This document shows positions 20,400-31,219 of a DNA stretch of 64,000 nt, piece by piece. The notes below the pieces were generated by a model that searched no databases, was not told the origin of the DNA, and saw nothing but the letters and a program-made list of their open reading frames with translations. Made by a program: the position numbers and the translations under genes. How positions within the stretch are numbered: the stretch's first letter is position 1; each line of letters opens with the position of its first letter. This stretch comes from Verticiella sediminum (lineage in GTDB: Bacteria; Pseudomonadota; Gammaproteobacteria; Burkholderiales; Burkholderiaceae_B), in NCBI RefSeq assembly GCF_007558815.1, contig NZ_VLTJ01000011.1:143141-207140 (forward strand), in the 5' to 3' direction.

Positions 20400-22034
20400 T
20401 CAGGTGTCCTTCCTGGCAGCGCTGGGCCGTTCGGCCTCGGCCGTGGGGGCTTCGGCCGCGGGTGCCTTGGCGCCGCCGCCGGCCGGCGGGTTGCGTCTGG
20501 CTTCCTTCTCCAGCGCGCGATAGCGGCGCAGGTCTGCCGGCGCGATGGGCAGGGGCTCATGCCGGATGAACTTGACGATGGCGGCCAGCATGGCGAGCAG
20601 CAGCACCGTGAAGGGCAGGGCAGCCACCAGTGCGGCCGTCTGCAGCGATTCCAGCCCGCCGGCGACGAGCAGTACGGCGGCGATGGCGGCCATCAGCACG
20701 CCCCAGACCAGCTTGTTGCCCAGGGTGGGATGCAGCGTGCCCCGGGTGGCCATGCTGGCGAGGATGTAGGTGGCCGAATCGGCCGAGGTCACCATGAAAA
20801 GAAAGATCAGGGCGATCGAGAACACCGAGAGCATCGTGCTGAGCGGCAGGGCCTCGTAAGCGGCGAATAGGGCGAGCGCTACGTCCTGATCGACGATGGC
20901 GGCGATGTTCGTGCCCGATTGCAGATCGCTGTGCAGCGCCATGCCGCCGAAGACCGCGATCCAGACGCAGCCCAGGGCCGGCGGCACCACCAGCACACCC
21001 ATGACGAATTCGCGGATGGTGCGTCCGCGCGAGACCCGCGCCACGAACGCGCCCACGAACGGCGACCACGAAATCGCCCAGGCCCAATAGAAGATGGTCC
21101 AGTCGTTGATCCAGGTGCCGCCCTGGTACGGCGTCATGCGCAGGCTGTATTCGACGAAATGGGTGAGGTAGTCGCCCAGGGCGAGGGTGAACACGTCGAG
21201 CATGAAGACGGTCGGCCCGAGCGTGAACACGTAGACCAGCAGGACCAGGCACATCGCCAGGTTGATGTTGCTCAGCACCCGCATGCCGCGATCCAGGCCG
21301 GTGGCCGAGGACACCATGTAGACCGCGAACATCGCCACCACGATGAGCAACTGCACCGGCACGCTGCTCGGGATGCCGAACACCGACTCCATGCCGCCGC
21401 CGATCTGCAGCACGCCCAGGCCGACGGTGGTGGCCACGCCCAGGGTGGTGGCCACCACCGAGAGGCTGTCGATGCCGATCTTGACCAGCGGCCGGTTGCC
21501 CGTCACGGGCCCCAGCACGGTGGAGACCAGGCCGTCGCGCTGCTTGCGGAACTGCATCAGCCCGATGCCCAGGCCGGCGAGGGCGAACACCGCCCATTGG
21601 CTCAGGCCCCAGTGAAAGAACGCGTACCCCATGGCGACCCGGGCCGCCTGCGGTGTTTCGGCCCCCAGGCTGGCGAAGGGCGGCCGGAAGAAATGGCTCA
21701 TGGGCTCGGCCACCCCCCAGAACACCAGCCCGGCGCCGAACCCGGTCGAGAACAGCATGGCGATCCAGGTGAAGAACGGGAACTCCGGTTTGCAATCGTC
21801 CGGCCCCAGGCGCAGCTTGCCGTATCGGCTCAGGGCGACCCAGAGCAGGAACAGCACCATGACGAACACCGACAGAAGCAGCAGCCAGCCGAAGTTGCCG
21901 GTGAGCCAGTCCAGCAGGGTGCCGGCCACATCGCCGAACGTTGCGGGCGCGACCGCGCCAAATACCACCAGGGCGAATACGGTCAGTGCGGACACCCGCA
22001 TGACGGGGGACAGATCGAGGAACAAACGTTTCAT
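20400..22034 (-). CDS. BCCT-family betaine/carnitine/choline-type transporter
   Basis: This 544-residue secondary transporter has 12 TM helices. It has the BCCT hallmark after TM8, WTIFYWAWAISWSPFVGAFV followed by ARVSRGRTIREF, and the glycine-rich unwound TM3 FSTGFGAGLVFWGVAEPM. A Pro/Ala-rich hydrophilic C-terminal tail of about 60 residues may sense osmotic state, as in BetP. The ATG at 22034 is used; a GTG at 22064 preceded by GAAGG is a possible alternative adding ten residues. The substrate is a quaternary amine or related compatible solute by family; the specific one is not determined. It is monocistronic. Confidence 0.93.
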   Translation of the reverse strand: MKRLFLDLSPVMRVSALTVFALVVFGAVAPATFGDVAGTLLDWLTGNFGWLLLLSVFVMVLFLLWVALSRYGKLRLGPDDCKPEFPFFTWIAMLFSTGFGAGLVFWGVAEPMSHFFRPPFASLGAETPQAARVAMGYAFFHWGLSQWAVFALAGLGIGLMQFRKQRDGLVSTVLGPVTGNRPLVKIGIDSLSVVATTLGVATTVGLGVLQIGGGMESVFGIPSSVPVQLLIVVAMFAVYMVSSATGLDRGMRVLSNINLAMCLVLLVYVFTLGPTVFMLDVFTLALGDYLTHFVEYSLRMTPYQGGTWINDWTIFYWAWAISWSPFVGAFVARVSRGRTIREFVMGVLVVPPALGCVWIAVFGGMALHSDLQSGTNIAAIVDQDVALALFAAYEALPLSTMLSVFSIALIFLFMVTSADSATYILASMATRGTLHPTLGNKLVWGVLMAAIAAVLLVAGGLESLQTAALVAALPFTVLLLAMLAAIVKFIRHEPLPIAPADLRRYRALEKEARRNPPAGGGAKAPAAEAPTAEAERPSAARKDT

Positions 22035-22251
22035 CGCGACATCGTAGCTGACTCGGAATTTCACCGGCCTTCAACTTTCGTGCCAACGGCCCTGTGGTTC
22101 CGGCCACGCCGCGGATGTGCGGGTGCCGTACAACGAGGGCCGATTGGCATGTTTCCTTCTTCGCCAGGCCCGACGGCGACCGGTTTTGTCAACAAATGAC
22201 AACTTTCCCGGGTTCCGTCCAGGTGCGTGGTGCGGACGTATCCGTATTTGA

Positions 22252-22257
22252 TACAAT
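22252..22257 (+). promoter_or_regulatory. Extended -10 promoter for chemoreceptor
   Basis: TACAAT is preceded by TGA (TG-n-TACAAT, an extended -10), and AT-rich sequence continues to 22275 in an otherwise GC-rich 329-bp gap (22035-22363). No -35 is evident and no flagellar sigma-28 consensus was found. The rest of the gap holds nothing recognisable. Confidence 0.45.
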
Positions 22258-22363
22258 TAACAACAATTTAAAACATTGCGTCATGGCTGCGCCGGAGTGC
22301 GGCCGGGCAAAGTCCCGGCCGCCGTAGACCGGCGAGGCCCCACCCCAACCAACCGAAGAAAGC

Positions 22364-24013
22364 ATGCAACAGTTTCTCAGAGACATCACGGTCCGCCGCA
22401 TGGTCCTATGCGTGCTCCTGCTGGTCAGCGTCCTGGTCGCCGCACTGGCGGCCATCGGCATGCGAGGCATCGTGCACTCCGAAGAGGCGATGGACGACAG
22501 CCTCGCGCTGCTGCGTGCAGTCTCGGCGCTCAACCAGGCCAACGCGCAGGTGCTGAACGCGCGCCTGCTGCTGCGGCTGCAGATGGAGCACATCGACGCC
22601 GGCGACCGGGCGCGCTCGAGCAGCGATGCGCGGGACATCGACGCCGCTCTCGCAGCCGCGCGCCAGCACTTCGACGCCTTCGTCCATGAGGCCCGGCCGC
22701 ATGCGCCGCAGGCCCTGCTGCAACGCCTGGAAGCGGACTTTCGCACCCTGCTGGATCAGGGCGTTGCGGCGCAGCACCGCCTGCTCGCGGCGGGCGGGAC
22801 CGCACAGGCGATGGAACTCGGCAATCGGGTGGTCGGGCCGGCCGGCCAGGCATGGAACGAGTCCCTGGAGCGCTACCGGACCTATGCGGACGAACACGTG
22901 ACAGGACTGGCCCGGATCGCCCAGGCCGATCGCCGCCTGGCCTTCATCGGCGTGCCCGTCGCGCTGGGCATCTGCCTGCTGCTGGTGGTGCTGGGCGACC
23001 GCTACGTCGTGACCTGCGTCAAGCGCCCGCTGGACGACATCAAAGGGCACTTCCAGCGTATCGCGCACGGCGATCTGACTCGTCCCATCGCGCTCTTCGG
23101 CAACAACTGCGTGGGCCAGATCCTGCCGTTCCTGCGGGACATGCAGGCGAGCCTGTCGCGCACCGTCGGTACCGTGCGTGAGGGCGTGGCGCAGATCAAC
23201 GCAGGTGCGGCCGAGATCTCGGCCGGCAATGCCGACCTGTCGTCCCGCACCGAGGAACAGGCCGCGTCGCTGGAAGAGACCGCCGCCAGCATGGAGGAAC
23301 TGGCCTCCACCGTGCGCAACAACGCCCAGAATGCCGGCCACGCCCGCGACGTGGCCGGGCGGGCCAGCGAGACCGCGCAGCGCGGCAGCGCCGCCGTGCT
23401 GCAGGCCGTGGACACCATGCGCAGGATCGCCGACAGCTCGCGACGCATCGACGACATCACCTCGGTGATCGATTCCATCGCCTTTCAGACCAACATCCTG
23501 GCGCTCAACGCCGCGGTGGAGGCCGCCCGCGCCGGCGAGCAGGGCAAGGGCTTCGCCGTGGTGGCCAGCGAGGTGCGCACGCTCGCGCAGCGCAGTGCGG
23601 CCGCGGCCAGGGAGATCAAGGACCTGATCGCCTCCTCCAGCGCCACGGTGGCCGAAGGCTCCCAGCAGGTGGAGGCGGCGGGCACGACCATGGAGGACAT
23701 CCTGGAATCCGTGCGCCGGCTGGCGGGCCTGGTCGGCGAGATCGCTTCGGCCTCGCACGAGCAGGCGGCCGGCATCGAGCAGGTCAACACCGCCATGACG
23801 CAGATGGACCAGTTCACGCAGCAGAACGCCGCCCTGGTCGAACAGGCCGCCGCTGCCGCCGCCGCGCTCGAAGACCAGGCCCTGCACTTGCAACGTGCCG
23901 TTGCCGTGTTCCGTCTCGCCGACACTGGCCTCGTTCTGGAAAACGATGCCTTCTCCGGGGCGGACGCGGAGCGACCCGTCCAGGGCGGGCCCATGCCGGC
24001 GGTGCCGCACTGA
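22364..24013 (+). CDS. Methyl-accepting chemotaxis protein
   Basis: This 549-residue transducer has TM1 (about residues 13-34) and a four-helix-bundle-like periplasmic domain (35 to about 188). TM2 is [19 protein letters not shown], followed by a HAMP domain (about 213-270) and a cytoplasmic signalling domain. The signalling tip reads [20 protein letters not shown] followed by [24 protein letters not shown], which contacts CheA and CheW. Methylation-helix sequence flanks it ([21 protein letters not shown]). There is no CheR-tethering pentapeptide at the C-terminus. The ligand is unknown and no che genes are nearby, so it is an orphan chemoreceptor. Confidence 0.95.
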   Translation: MQQFLRDITVRRMVLCVLLLVSVLVAALAAIGMRGIVHSEEAMDDSLALLRAVSALNQANAQVLNARLLLRLQMEHIDAGDRARSSSDARDIDAALAAARQHFDAFVHEARPHAPQALLQRLEADFRTLLDQGVAAQHRLLAAGGTAQAMELGNRVVGPAGQAWNESLERYRTYADEHVTGLARIAQADRRLAFIGVPVALGICLLLVVLGDRYVVTCVKRPLDDIKGHFQRIAHGDLTRPIALFGNNCVGQILPFLRDMQASLSRTVGTVREGVAQINAGAAEISAGNADLSSRTEEQAASLEETAASMEELASTVRNNAQNAGHARDVAGRASETAQRGSAAVLQAVDTMRRIADSSRRIDDITSVIDSIAFQTNILALNAAVEAARAGEQGKGFAVVASEVRTLAQRSAAAAREIKDLIASSSATVAEGSQQVEAAGTTMEDILESVRRLAGLVGEIASASHEQAAGIEQVNTAMTQMDQFTQQNAALVEQAAAAAAALEDQALHLQRAVAVFRLADTGLVLENDAFSGADAERPVQGGPMPAVPH

Positions 24014-24242
24014 GGCCCGGCTCCTCATCTTCGATCGGGAGCGACTCACCTCGAATTCCAGCCCTCGGGCGGCAGGGCGATGCCCGTGCCCGCCCGAGCC
24101 CGCGGCCCCCGGGCCGTGGACTAATCCTCCGTCGCGACACCAGGTTCTGTACGGCGTTTGCCGATTGGTTTAGTCTTTGCGCTGTTCCCGGACGTCGGCG
24201 CGCGTCCCGGACGTTGCCACGCCTGACGACGGAGATGTGCTT

Positions 24243-26468
24243 ATGCGCCGTGGGCGCTCCTGGTTTTTCGTGCTGCTGGTCCTGCTGGTGTGCCTTGCCC
24301 TCTGGGCCGGCTGGCGCTCGGGGCTGTTCAGCCGGCCCGTGAACAGCCCCTATCCCGCGGGGGCCATGGCCACCAGCACGCTGTTCACCGCTTTCACCCA
24401 GCGCTCGCCGCGCACGCTCGATCCCGCCGTCTCGTATTCCTCGGACGAGTCCACCTACACCTACGCGATCTACCAGCCGCTCTATCAATACCACTACCTG
24501 AAGCGGCCCTACACGCTGGTGCCCAACGCCGCGGCCGCGGTGATCGAGCCCACCTTGCTCGATGCGCAGGGCAACGTCCTGCCCGAGGATGCGCCCGGCG
24601 AGAACGTGGCCGAGAGCGTGTACGACATTCCGATCAAGCCGGGCATCCGCTACGCGCCGCATCCGGCCTTCGCCCAGGACGGCGCCGGCAACTACCGCTA
24701 TCACGCGCTCACGCCCGAGACGCTGGGCGACATCCGCACCATCGGCGCCTTCGAGCACACCGGCACGCGCGAACTCACCGCCGAGGACTACGTCTACCAG
24801 ATCCGCCGGATCGCCAACCCGCGCGTGGTCTCGCCCATCTATGCCCAGATGAGCGAGCACATCGTCGGCATGCGCGAATACGGCGATCGCCTGCGCGCGC
24901 TCGATGCCGAACTGCGCGCGGCGGGCCGGGCGAACGCGTGGCTGGACCTGCGCGAGCACGGCTTTGACGGCGTGCAGGCCCTGGATGCGCACACCCTGCG
25001 CATTCGCGTGGTCGGCAAATATCCGCAGTTCTCCTACTGGCTGGCGATGTCCTTCTTCGCGCCCATGCCCTGGGAGGCCGAGCGCTTCTACCAGCAGCCC
25101 GGCATGGCCGAGCGCAACCTGACGCTCAAGGACTGGCCCGTGGGCACCGGCCCCTACTACATGGCCAACAACGAGCTGAACTGGCGCATCGAGCTCAAGC
25201 GCAACCCGTACTTCGCCTCGCTCACCTATCCCTGCGAGGGCGAGCCGCAGGACGCTGCCGAAGGACGCCTGGCCGATTGCGGCAAGCCGCTGCCCTTCAT
25301 CGACCGGGCGGTCTTCAGCATCGAGAAGGAGGCCGTGCCGCTGCAGGGCAAGTTCATGCAGGGCTACTACGACGTGCCCCAGATCGAACGCGGCGAGTAC
25401 GGCGTGGCCTTCCGGGTGGCCGCCGAGGATTCGCCGGACAAGGCCGCGCTCTACGCCGAGCGCGGCCTGCAGTTGCCGACCACGGTGGAGACCAGCATCT
25501 GGTACATGGGTTTCAACTGGCTCGACCCGGTGGTCGGCAAGGGCGATACGCCGGAGCAGGAGGAGCGCAACCGCAAGCTGCGCCAGGCGATCAGCATCGC
25601 CGTGGACTGGGAGCAGTACGTCGCCATCTTCGAGGCCAACCAGGCGCAGGTCGGCTACGGGCCGGTGCCGCCCGGCGTGCTCGGCCACCAGTCCGGGCCC
25701 GAGGGCGCCAATCCCTACGTCTACGACGTGGCCGATGGACAGGTCCAGCGCAAGTCGCTCGACGAGGCCAGGCGCCTGCTCGCCGAGGCCGGCTATCCGG
25801 ACGGGCGCGACGCCAAGACCGGCGCGCCCCTGGTCCTGCACTACGACGCCATGGGCGGGGCCTCGGGCGCGCGCCCGCAGTACGACTGGATGCAGCGCCA
25901 GTTCGCCAAGCTCGGCATCCAGCTCGAAGTCCGTTCGACCGACTACAACCGCTTCCAGGAGAAGATGATCAACGGCGTGGCCCAGATCTTCATGTGGGGC
26001 TGGTTGGCGGATTATCCCGATGCGGAGAATTTCCTGTTCCTGCTGTACGGCCCGCACGCCAAGGCCGGCCAGGACGGCGAGAACGCCGCCAACTACCGCA
26101 ACCCCGAGTTCGACGCCTTGTTCGACCGCATGAAGTATCTCGACGACGGCCCGCAGAAGGAGGAGATCATCCACCGCATGACGGCCATCGTGCAGCGCGA
26201 CGCGCCCTGGATGTTCGGCTACTACCCGGCCTCGGGCGGCGCCTACCATCAGTGGGTGGGCAACGCCAAGCCGAGCCAGATGGTGCGCAATGCGCTGTCG
26301 TACCTGAGCATCGACGCCGAACTGCGCGCCGCCAAGGTCCAGGAGTGGAACCGGCCGGTCTGGTGGCCGCTGGCGCTGCTCGTCCTGCTGCTCGCCCTGC
26401 TGGTCGTGCCGGCGGCGCGGCTGCTGCGCCGGCGCGAGCGCGCCACCGCGCTGGAGGCGCTGCCATGA
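24243..26468 (+). CDS. Family 5 (peptide-type) ABC substrate-binding protein, doubly membrane-anchored
   Basis: This 741-residue extracellular solute-binding family 5 protein resembles DppA/YejA. It has QRSPRTLDPAVSYSSDESTYTYAIYQPLYQY, LTAEDYVYQIRRIANPRV, LKDWPVGTGPYYM and IFMWGWLADYPDAENFLFLLYG. It is larger than usual (500-600). The N-terminus (SWFFVLLVLLVCLALWAGW) is an uncleaved-looking signal anchor with no lipobox. The C-terminus has a second hydrophobic helix (PLALLVLLLALLVVPAARLL) followed by Arg-rich residues, so the binding domain would be tethered at both ends. It starts a four-gene ABC operon and its stop overlaps the permease start (ATGA). Confidence 0.9.
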   Translation: MRRGRSWFFVLLVLLVCLALWAGWRSGLFSRPVNSPYPAGAMATSTLFTAFTQRSPRTLDPAVSYSSDESTYTYAIYQPLYQYHYLKRPYTLVPNAAAAVIEPTLLDAQGNVLPEDAPGENVAESVYDIPIKPGIRYAPHPAFAQDGAGNYRYHALTPETLGDIRTIGAFEHTGTRELTAEDYVYQIRRIANPRVVSPIYAQMSEHIVGMREYGDRLRALDAELRAAGRANAWLDLREHGFDGVQALDAHTLRIRVVGKYPQFSYWLAMSFFAPMPWEAERFYQQPGMAERNLTLKDWPVGTGPYYMANNELNWRIELKRNPYFASLTYPCEGEPQDAAEGRLADCGKPLPFIDRAVFSIEKEAVPLQGKFMQGYYDVPQIERGEYGVAFRVAAEDSPDKAALYAERGLQLPTTVETSIWYMGFNWLDPVVGKGDTPEQEERNRKLRQAISIAVDWEQYVAIFEANQAQVGYGPVPPGVLGHQSGPEGANPYVYDVADGQVQRKSLDEARRLLAEAGYPDGRDAKTGAPLVLHYDAMGGASGARPQYDWMQRQFAKLGIQLEVRSTDYNRFQEKMINGVAQIFMWGWLADYPDAENFLFLLYGPHAKAGQDGENAANYRNPEFDALFDRMKYLDDGPQKEEIIHRMTAIVQRDAPWMFGYYPASGGAYHQWVGNAKPSQMVRNALSYLSIDAELRAAKVQEWNRPVWWPLALLVLLLALLVVPAARLLRRRERATALEALP

Positions 26469-27442
26469 CCGGCTACATCCTGCGCCGCATCGTGTATGGC
26501 GTGCTGATCGTGATCGGGGTGAACCTCTTCACCTTCCTGTTGTTCTTCGCGGTGAACACCCCCGACGACATGGCGCGCCTGGCGATCGGCGGGCGGCGCG
26601 TCAGCGCCGACGCCATCGAGCAGTGGAAAGTCCAGCACGGCTACGACAAGCCGCTCTTCGTGAACGCCGCCGCCGCGGGCGCCGACAAGCTCACCGACAC
26701 CATCTTCTACGAGCGCTCGGTGCCGCTGCTGCGCTTTGACTTCGGGTTCTCGGATGCGGGGCGCGACATCGGCTACGAGATCAAGCAGCGCATCGGCCCC
26801 AGCCTCGCGCTGGCGATACCGACCTTCCTGCTGGGCATGTTGGCGAGCATCGCGTTCTCGCTGCTGCTGGTGTACTTCAGGGCCACCTGGCTGGATTTCT
26901 GGGGCGTGGTGCTGTGCGTCGCGCTGTTGTCGATCTCGGCCCTGTTCTACATCATTTCCGGGCAGTACCTCTTCGCCAAGCTGCTGCGCGCGGCGCCGTA
27001 CTCGGGCTTTGCGGGCGGCTGGGACATGGTGCATTTCCTGGCGCTGCCGGTGGTGGTGGCGCTCATCGCCAAGCTCGGCCCGGAGGCGCGCTTCTACCGC
27101 GCGCTGTTCCTGGAAGAGGCGGGCAAGGACTACGTACGCACCGCGCGCGCCAAGGGCCTGCCCGAGCGCCTGGTGCTGTTCCGCCATGTGCTGCGCAATG
27201 CCCTGCTGCCCATCCTGACCAGCAGCGTGGCCGTGATTCCGCTGCTCTTCATGGGCAGCCTGATCGCCGAGTCGTTCTTCGGCATCCCCGGCCTGGGCAG
27301 CTACACCATCGACGCCATCAATGCGCAGGATTTCTCCGTCGTGCGGGCCATGGTGTTCCTGGGCTCGGTGCTGTACGTGATCGGCCTGCTGCTCGCCGAC
27401 ATCTCCTACACGATCGCCGATCCGCGCGTGAGGATGGAGTAA
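26465..27442 (+). CDS. ABC transporter permease (DppB/YejB type)
   Basis: This 325-residue inner-membrane permease has six predicted TM helices. The N-terminal YILRRIVYGVLIVIGVNLFTF-type start of DppB-like permeases is present. The cytoplasmic EAA loop contacting the ATPase reads EEAGKDYVRTARAKGLPE followed by RLVLFRHVLRNALLPIL. SLIAESFFGIPGLGSYTIDAI follows. It is coupled to the binding protein (four-base overlap) and is four bases from the second permease. The pair forms the channel for an oligopeptide-like substrate. Confidence 0.93.
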   Translation: MTGYILRRIVYGVLIVIGVNLFTFLLFFAVNTPDDMARLAIGGRRVSADAIEQWKVQHGYDKPLFVNAAAAGADKLTDTIFYERSVPLLRFDFGFSDAGRDIGYEIKQRIGPSLALAIPTFLLGMLASIAFSLLLVYFRATWLDFWGVVLCVALLSISALFYIISGQYLFAKLLRAAPYSGFAGGWDMVHFLALPVVVALIAKLGPEARFYRALFLEEAGKDYVRTARAKGLPERLVLFRHVLRNALLPILTSSVAVIPLLFMGSLIAESFFGIPGLGSYTIDAINAQDFSVVRAMVFLGSVLYVIGLLLADISYTIADPRVRME

Positions 27443-27446
27443 GCCG

Positions 27447-28901
27447 ATGCCCAAGTTCGTACTGCTCTGGACCGACGCGGCGCTGTTCCTCCTGATGCTG
27501 GCCGTGCTTGGCTATGCATGGCGCGTGCACCGCTCGCCCAACCTGCGCGCCACCTGGAGCCGGGTGCTGCACGACACCCCGGCCATGTGCGCCGCCGTGG
27601 TGCTGCTGATGTTCAGCCTGATCGCCATTCTCGACTCCGTGCACTATCGGCCGGCGCTGCCGCCGGTGCAAGGCGCCGCGGCCGACGCGCCGCGGGCGTA
27701 TGCGCCGGTGACCCGGTCGCTGCTGGACGCCGTGCTCGAACGCGGCATGCCGGCGGCCGAGCGCAGTTGGTCGGCCCCGCTGGCGATCCGCCAGTTCACC
27801 AAGGAGACCGAACTCATCGACGGTGAACCCGTGCGCGATTTCCCGCGTCTGGTGAGCGGCGGCGCGCACCTGGGCGAGCACACCGAGCGCTGGGTGGGCG
27901 ACGTGCTGACCCGCGCCGGCGCGGGCCTGGCGGCCGGCGCGGCCGCCGCCGTGGTGCTCGCGCTGCTCACCAGCACGCTGCTTGCCATGCAGTGGCGCCT
28001 GGGCTGGCGCGAGGCCTGCCGCGACATCGCGGCCGGCGTCACGCGCGTGCCCTGGCGGGCGATGCTGATCACCGCGGCGTGCGTATGCCTGCTCGTCGGC
28101 CTGGTCGCCGGGCTGGGTTCGGGCTATCACGTGCTGGGCACCGACCGCACCGGCAACGACGTGCTCGTGCAGGCCTTGAAGAGCGTACGCACGGCGCTCG
28201 TGATCGGCAGCCTCACCACCATCGCCATGCTGCCCTTCGCCATCGTCTTCGGCCTGGCCGCGGGCTATTTCAAGGGCTGGGTCGACGACATCATCCAATA
28301 CATCTACACCACGCTCACCTCGATTCCGGGCGTGCTGCTGATCGCCGCCTGCGTGCTGATGCTGCAGGTCTTCATCGACACCCACCCCGAGATGTTCACC
28401 ACGGCGGCCGAGCGCGCCGACGTGCGTCTCTTCATGCTGTGCGTCATCCTCGGCTTCACCGGCTGGGCCGGCCTGTGCCGGCTGCTGCGCGCGGAGGCCC
28501 TGAAGCTGAGCGAGCTGGAGTACGTGCAGGCCGCCCGCGCCTTCGGCGTGGGGCACTGGCGCATCATCGTCCGTCACCTGCTGCCCAACGTCATGCACAT
28601 CGTGCTCATCACCGTGGTCCTCGAGTTCTCCTCGCTGGTGCTGTACGAGGCGGTGCTCTCCTACCTGGGCGTGGGCGTCGATCCCAGCATGAACTCCTTC
28701 GGCTCCATGATCGACATGGCGCGCACCGAGATGTCGCGCGACCCCATGATCTGGTGGAACCTGCTGGCGGCCTTCGTCTTCATGCTGGCGCTGGTGCTGG
28801 CCGCCAACCTGTTCTCGGATGCCGTGCGCGATGCCTTCGACCCGCGCGGCGGCCTGGTGCGCGCGCGCCGACGCCGTGTTCCCGCAGGAGGTCGCGCATG
28901 A
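27447..28901 (+). CDS. ABC transporter permease (DppC/YejE type) with N-terminal extension
   Basis: This 484-residue permease is longer than the usual 290-340. TM helices at about 5-24 and 45-66 are followed by a hydrophilic stretch (about 67-150) and a further pair (about 150-172 and 195-217) before the standard core. The core has GTDRTGNDVLVQALKSVRTALVIG and the EAA loop LRAEALKLSELEYVQAARAFG with GVGHWRIIVRHLLPNV, then YEAVLSYLGVGVDPSMNSFG. The last four bases overlap the ATPase gene. The long periplasmic-side insertion resembles that of YejE-like permeases; its role is unknown. Confidence 0.92.
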   Translation: MPKFVLLWTDAALFLLMLAVLGYAWRVHRSPNLRATWSRVLHDTPAMCAAVVLLMFSLIAILDSVHYRPALPPVQGAAADAPRAYAPVTRSLLDAVLERGMPAAERSWSAPLAIRQFTKETELIDGEPVRDFPRLVSGGAHLGEHTERWVGDVLTRAGAGLAAGAAAAVVLALLTSTLLAMQWRLGWREACRDIAAGVTRVPWRAMLITAACVCLLVGLVAGLGSGYHVLGTDRTGNDVLVQALKSVRTALVIGSLTTIAMLPFAIVFGLAAGYFKGWVDDIIQYIYTTLTSIPGVLLIAACVLMLQVFIDTHPEMFTTAAERADVRLFMLCVILGFTGWAGLCRLLRAEALKLSELEYVQAARAFGVGHWRIIVRHLLPNVMHIVLITVVLEFSSLVLYEAVLSYLGVGVDPSMNSFGSMIDMARTEMSRDPMIWWNLLAAFVFMLALVLAANLFSDAVRDAFDPRGGLVRARRRRVPAGGRA

Positions 28902-30838
28902 GCACGCTGCCGAAACCGTCTGCCGGCGGACCCCTGCTGCGTGTGCAGGACCTCGCCGTGGAGATCCAGAGCGAGCGCGGCACCCAGCAGGCGGTGAAGT
29001 CGCTCGCCCTGGCGATCGAGCGCGGGCAGACCTTCGCCCTGGTCGGCGAATCGGGCTGCGGCAAGAGCATCACCGCGCTGGCCCTGCTGCGCCTGCTGCC
29101 GGACGCGGCCAGCATCGCCGGCGGGCGCGTCGAGCTGCTGGGCGAGGACATCTATCGGCTGCCGGAGGCGGACATGCGCCGGGTGCGCGGCGGGCGCATC
29201 GGCATCATCTTCCAGGAACCCTCGACCAGCCTGAACCCGGTGATGCGGGTCGGCGACCAGATCCTGGAGACCTTGTACGCGCATACGCTGCTGCGCGGCG
29301 CCAAGGCCCGAGCCAAGGCCATCGACTGGCTGCGCCGCGTCGGCATCCCGGAGCCCGAACGGCGCATCGACGACTATCCCTTCCAGCTCTCGGGCGGGCA
29401 GAAGCAGCGCGTGATGATCGCCATCGCGCTGGCCGCGGAGCCTGCGCTGCTCATCGCGGACGAGCCGACCACCGCGCTGGACGTGACCATCCAGGCGCAG
29501 GTGCTCGATCTGCTCGCCGACCTGCAGCGCGAGCTGGGCATGGCGATCCTGCTCATCACGCACGACCTGGCGGTGGTGCGCAACGTCGCGCACCATGTCG
29601 CGCTGATGTATGGCGGCGAGATCGTCGAGACGGCTTCGGCCGAGTCCTTCTTTGCCAAGCCCCGCCATCCCTACGCGCGGCTGCTGTTCAATGCCATTCC
29701 GAGTTGGGAGAAGCGGGGCAGGCCGCTGTCCAGCGTGTCTTCGGCGCAGTTGTTCGCGAGTCTGCGCGGCACGCCGGGGCGCGCCGCGGCACCCGCCATG
29801 CCCTACACGGGGACGGCGGCGTCGGTGCCGGGCATGGCCGGCACCGGGCCCGGCGTGCTCGCCGTCGAGCGCGAGCCGCTGGGCGCGCAGGCGCGCGATC
29901 CTCACGCCATGGCCGCCGATCTGCTGGGCGCCGGGGCAGGCTCGGCCGCCCGTGGCGCGGCCGACGCGCCTGTCGCGCAAACCGAGGCCGACCGGGTCGG
30001 CGCGCCGGGTGCCGCAGCGCGGCCTGCCGGCGAGCCGGTGCTCAGCGTGCGCGATCTCGTCGTGCACTATCCGATCCGCAAGGGCGTGCTGCGCCGGCGC
30101 GTGGGCGAGGTGCGCGCCGTGGATGGCGTCAGCTTCGAGCTGGCGCCGGGACGCACGCTCGCCCTGCTGGGCGAATCGGGTTGCGGCAAGACCACCACCG
30201 GCAAGGCGTTGCTGCGCCTGCTCGACCGCAATGCCGACATCCGCGGCGCCGCAGAGCTGGCGGGCAGGCCGCTGCTCACCGCGCGTGGACGCGATCTGCA
30301 GGCGCTGCGCCGCGAGCTGCAGATCGTGTTCCAGGACCCGTTCGCTTCCCTGGACCCGCGCATGCGCATCGGCGATGTGCTGGACGAAGCCATGACCGCG
30401 CTCGGCCTGGGCGGGGCGCGCAGCGAACGCCAGGCGCGCGCGGCGGCGCTGCTCGAGCGCGTCGGCCTGCCCGCCGATGCCACGAGCCGCTTTCCGCACG
30501 AGTTCTCGGGCGGGCAGCGCCAGCGTGTCGCCATCGCCCGCGCGCTCGCGGCCTCGCCGCGCGTCCTCGTGCTGGATGAGCCCACCTCGGCGCTCGACGT
30601 CTCCGTGCAGGCGCAGATTCTCAACCTGCTGCGCGAGCTGCAGGCCGAACTCGGTATCGCCTATCTCTTCATCACGCACAACTTCGGCGTGGTCGAGTAC
30701 ATCGCCGACGACATCGCCATCATGGACGCCGGTCGCATCGTCGAGGCGGGGCCCGCCGAAGCGCTGCTCAAGTCGCCCGCGCATGCCGTCACCCAGCGCC
30801 TGCTCGCCGCCGTGCCCAGGCTGGGCGCGCTGGGGTAG
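28898..30838 (+). CDS. Double ABC ATPase of peptide transporter (DppD-DppF / YejF type)
   Basis: This 646-residue protein fuses two complete ATP-binding cassettes. The first (about 14-275) has Walker [10 protein letters not shown]-loop [12 protein letters not shown], signature LSGGQKQR and Walker [15 protein letters not shown] 105-residue Gly/Ala/Pro-rich linker (about 276-380) follows. The second (about 385-640) has [29 protein letters not shown] and [13 protein letters not shown]. The C-terminal ends of both domains are the oligopeptide/dipeptide type. Fusion in one chain is as in YejF. It is translationally coupled to the preceding permease and ends the operon. Confidence 0.95.
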   Translation: MSTLPKPSAGGPLLRVQDLAVEIQSERGTQQAVKSLALAIERGQTFALVGESGCGKSITALALLRLLPDAASIAGGRVELLGEDIYRLPEADMRRVRGGRIGIIFQEPSTSLNPVMRVGDQILETLYAHTLLRGAKARAKAIDWLRRVGIPEPERRIDDYPFQLSGGQKQRVMIAIALAAEPALLIADEPTTALDVTIQAQVLDLLADLQRELGMAILLITHDLAVVRNVAHHVALMYGGEIVETASAESFFAKPRHPYARLLFNAIPSWEKRGRPLSSVSSAQLFASLRGTPGRAAAPAMPYTGTAASVPGMAGTGPGVLAVEREPLGAQARDPHAMAADLLGAGAGSAARGAADAPVAQTEADRVGAPGAAARPAGEPVLSVRDLVVHYPIRKGVLRRRVGEVRAVDGVSFELAPGRTLALLGESGCGKTTTGKALLRLLDRNADIRGAAELAGRPLLTARGRDLQALRRELQIVFQDPFASLDPRMRIGDVLDEAMTALGLGGARSERQARAAALLERVGLPADATSRFPHEFSGGQRQRVAIARALAASPRVLVLDEPTSALDVSVQAQILNLLRELQAELGIAYLFITHNFGVVEYIADDIAIMDAGRIVEAGPAEALLKSPAHAVTQRLLAAVPRLGALG

Positions 30839-30951
30839 GGGCGGCCGGCACGCCCGGGCCGGATCGTTTATCATCCCCCCTTTGCCGCGCCGCGCGCGGC
30901 AGCCGGCGCCATGCCGGACGGGCGTTCCGGACGGGGCGCCCGTGCTCCCAG

Positions 30952-31041
<90 letters not shown>

Positions 31042-31070
31042 AACATCGCCATGGGCGCACAAGTTGCCGG

Positions 31071-31219
31071 CTACTGCTGGCGCGGCTCGTTGTTGTTGAC
31101 GAGCGCCTGGTAGGCGACGAGATCGAGCAAGGCCTCGGCCTCGACGACCGAACCGTCCTCCATCCGGACGATCCAGACGAACTGGTTGCGGTAGGGCGCT
31201 CCCGAGGTCGTGGTGGCGC
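31071..31219 (-). pseudogene. C-terminal remnant of a SnoaL-like (NTF2-fold) protein
   Basis: About 50 codons ending in TAG at 31071 read LSATTTSGAPYRNQFVWIVR and then MEDGSVVEAEALLDLVAYQA. This matches the last beta strands of SnoaL/ketosteroid-isomerase-like proteins, where G-x-PYRN-x-VW is a common motif. There is no start codon or N-terminal half. The upstream part is replaced by the 3' end of the antiporter gene. It is interpreted as a truncated gene. Confidence 0.6.

Noticed and set aside
28661..30874. 737-codon minus-strand frame opposite the double ABC ATPase
   Set aside because: Antisense to two complete ATP-binding cassettes; no homology features.
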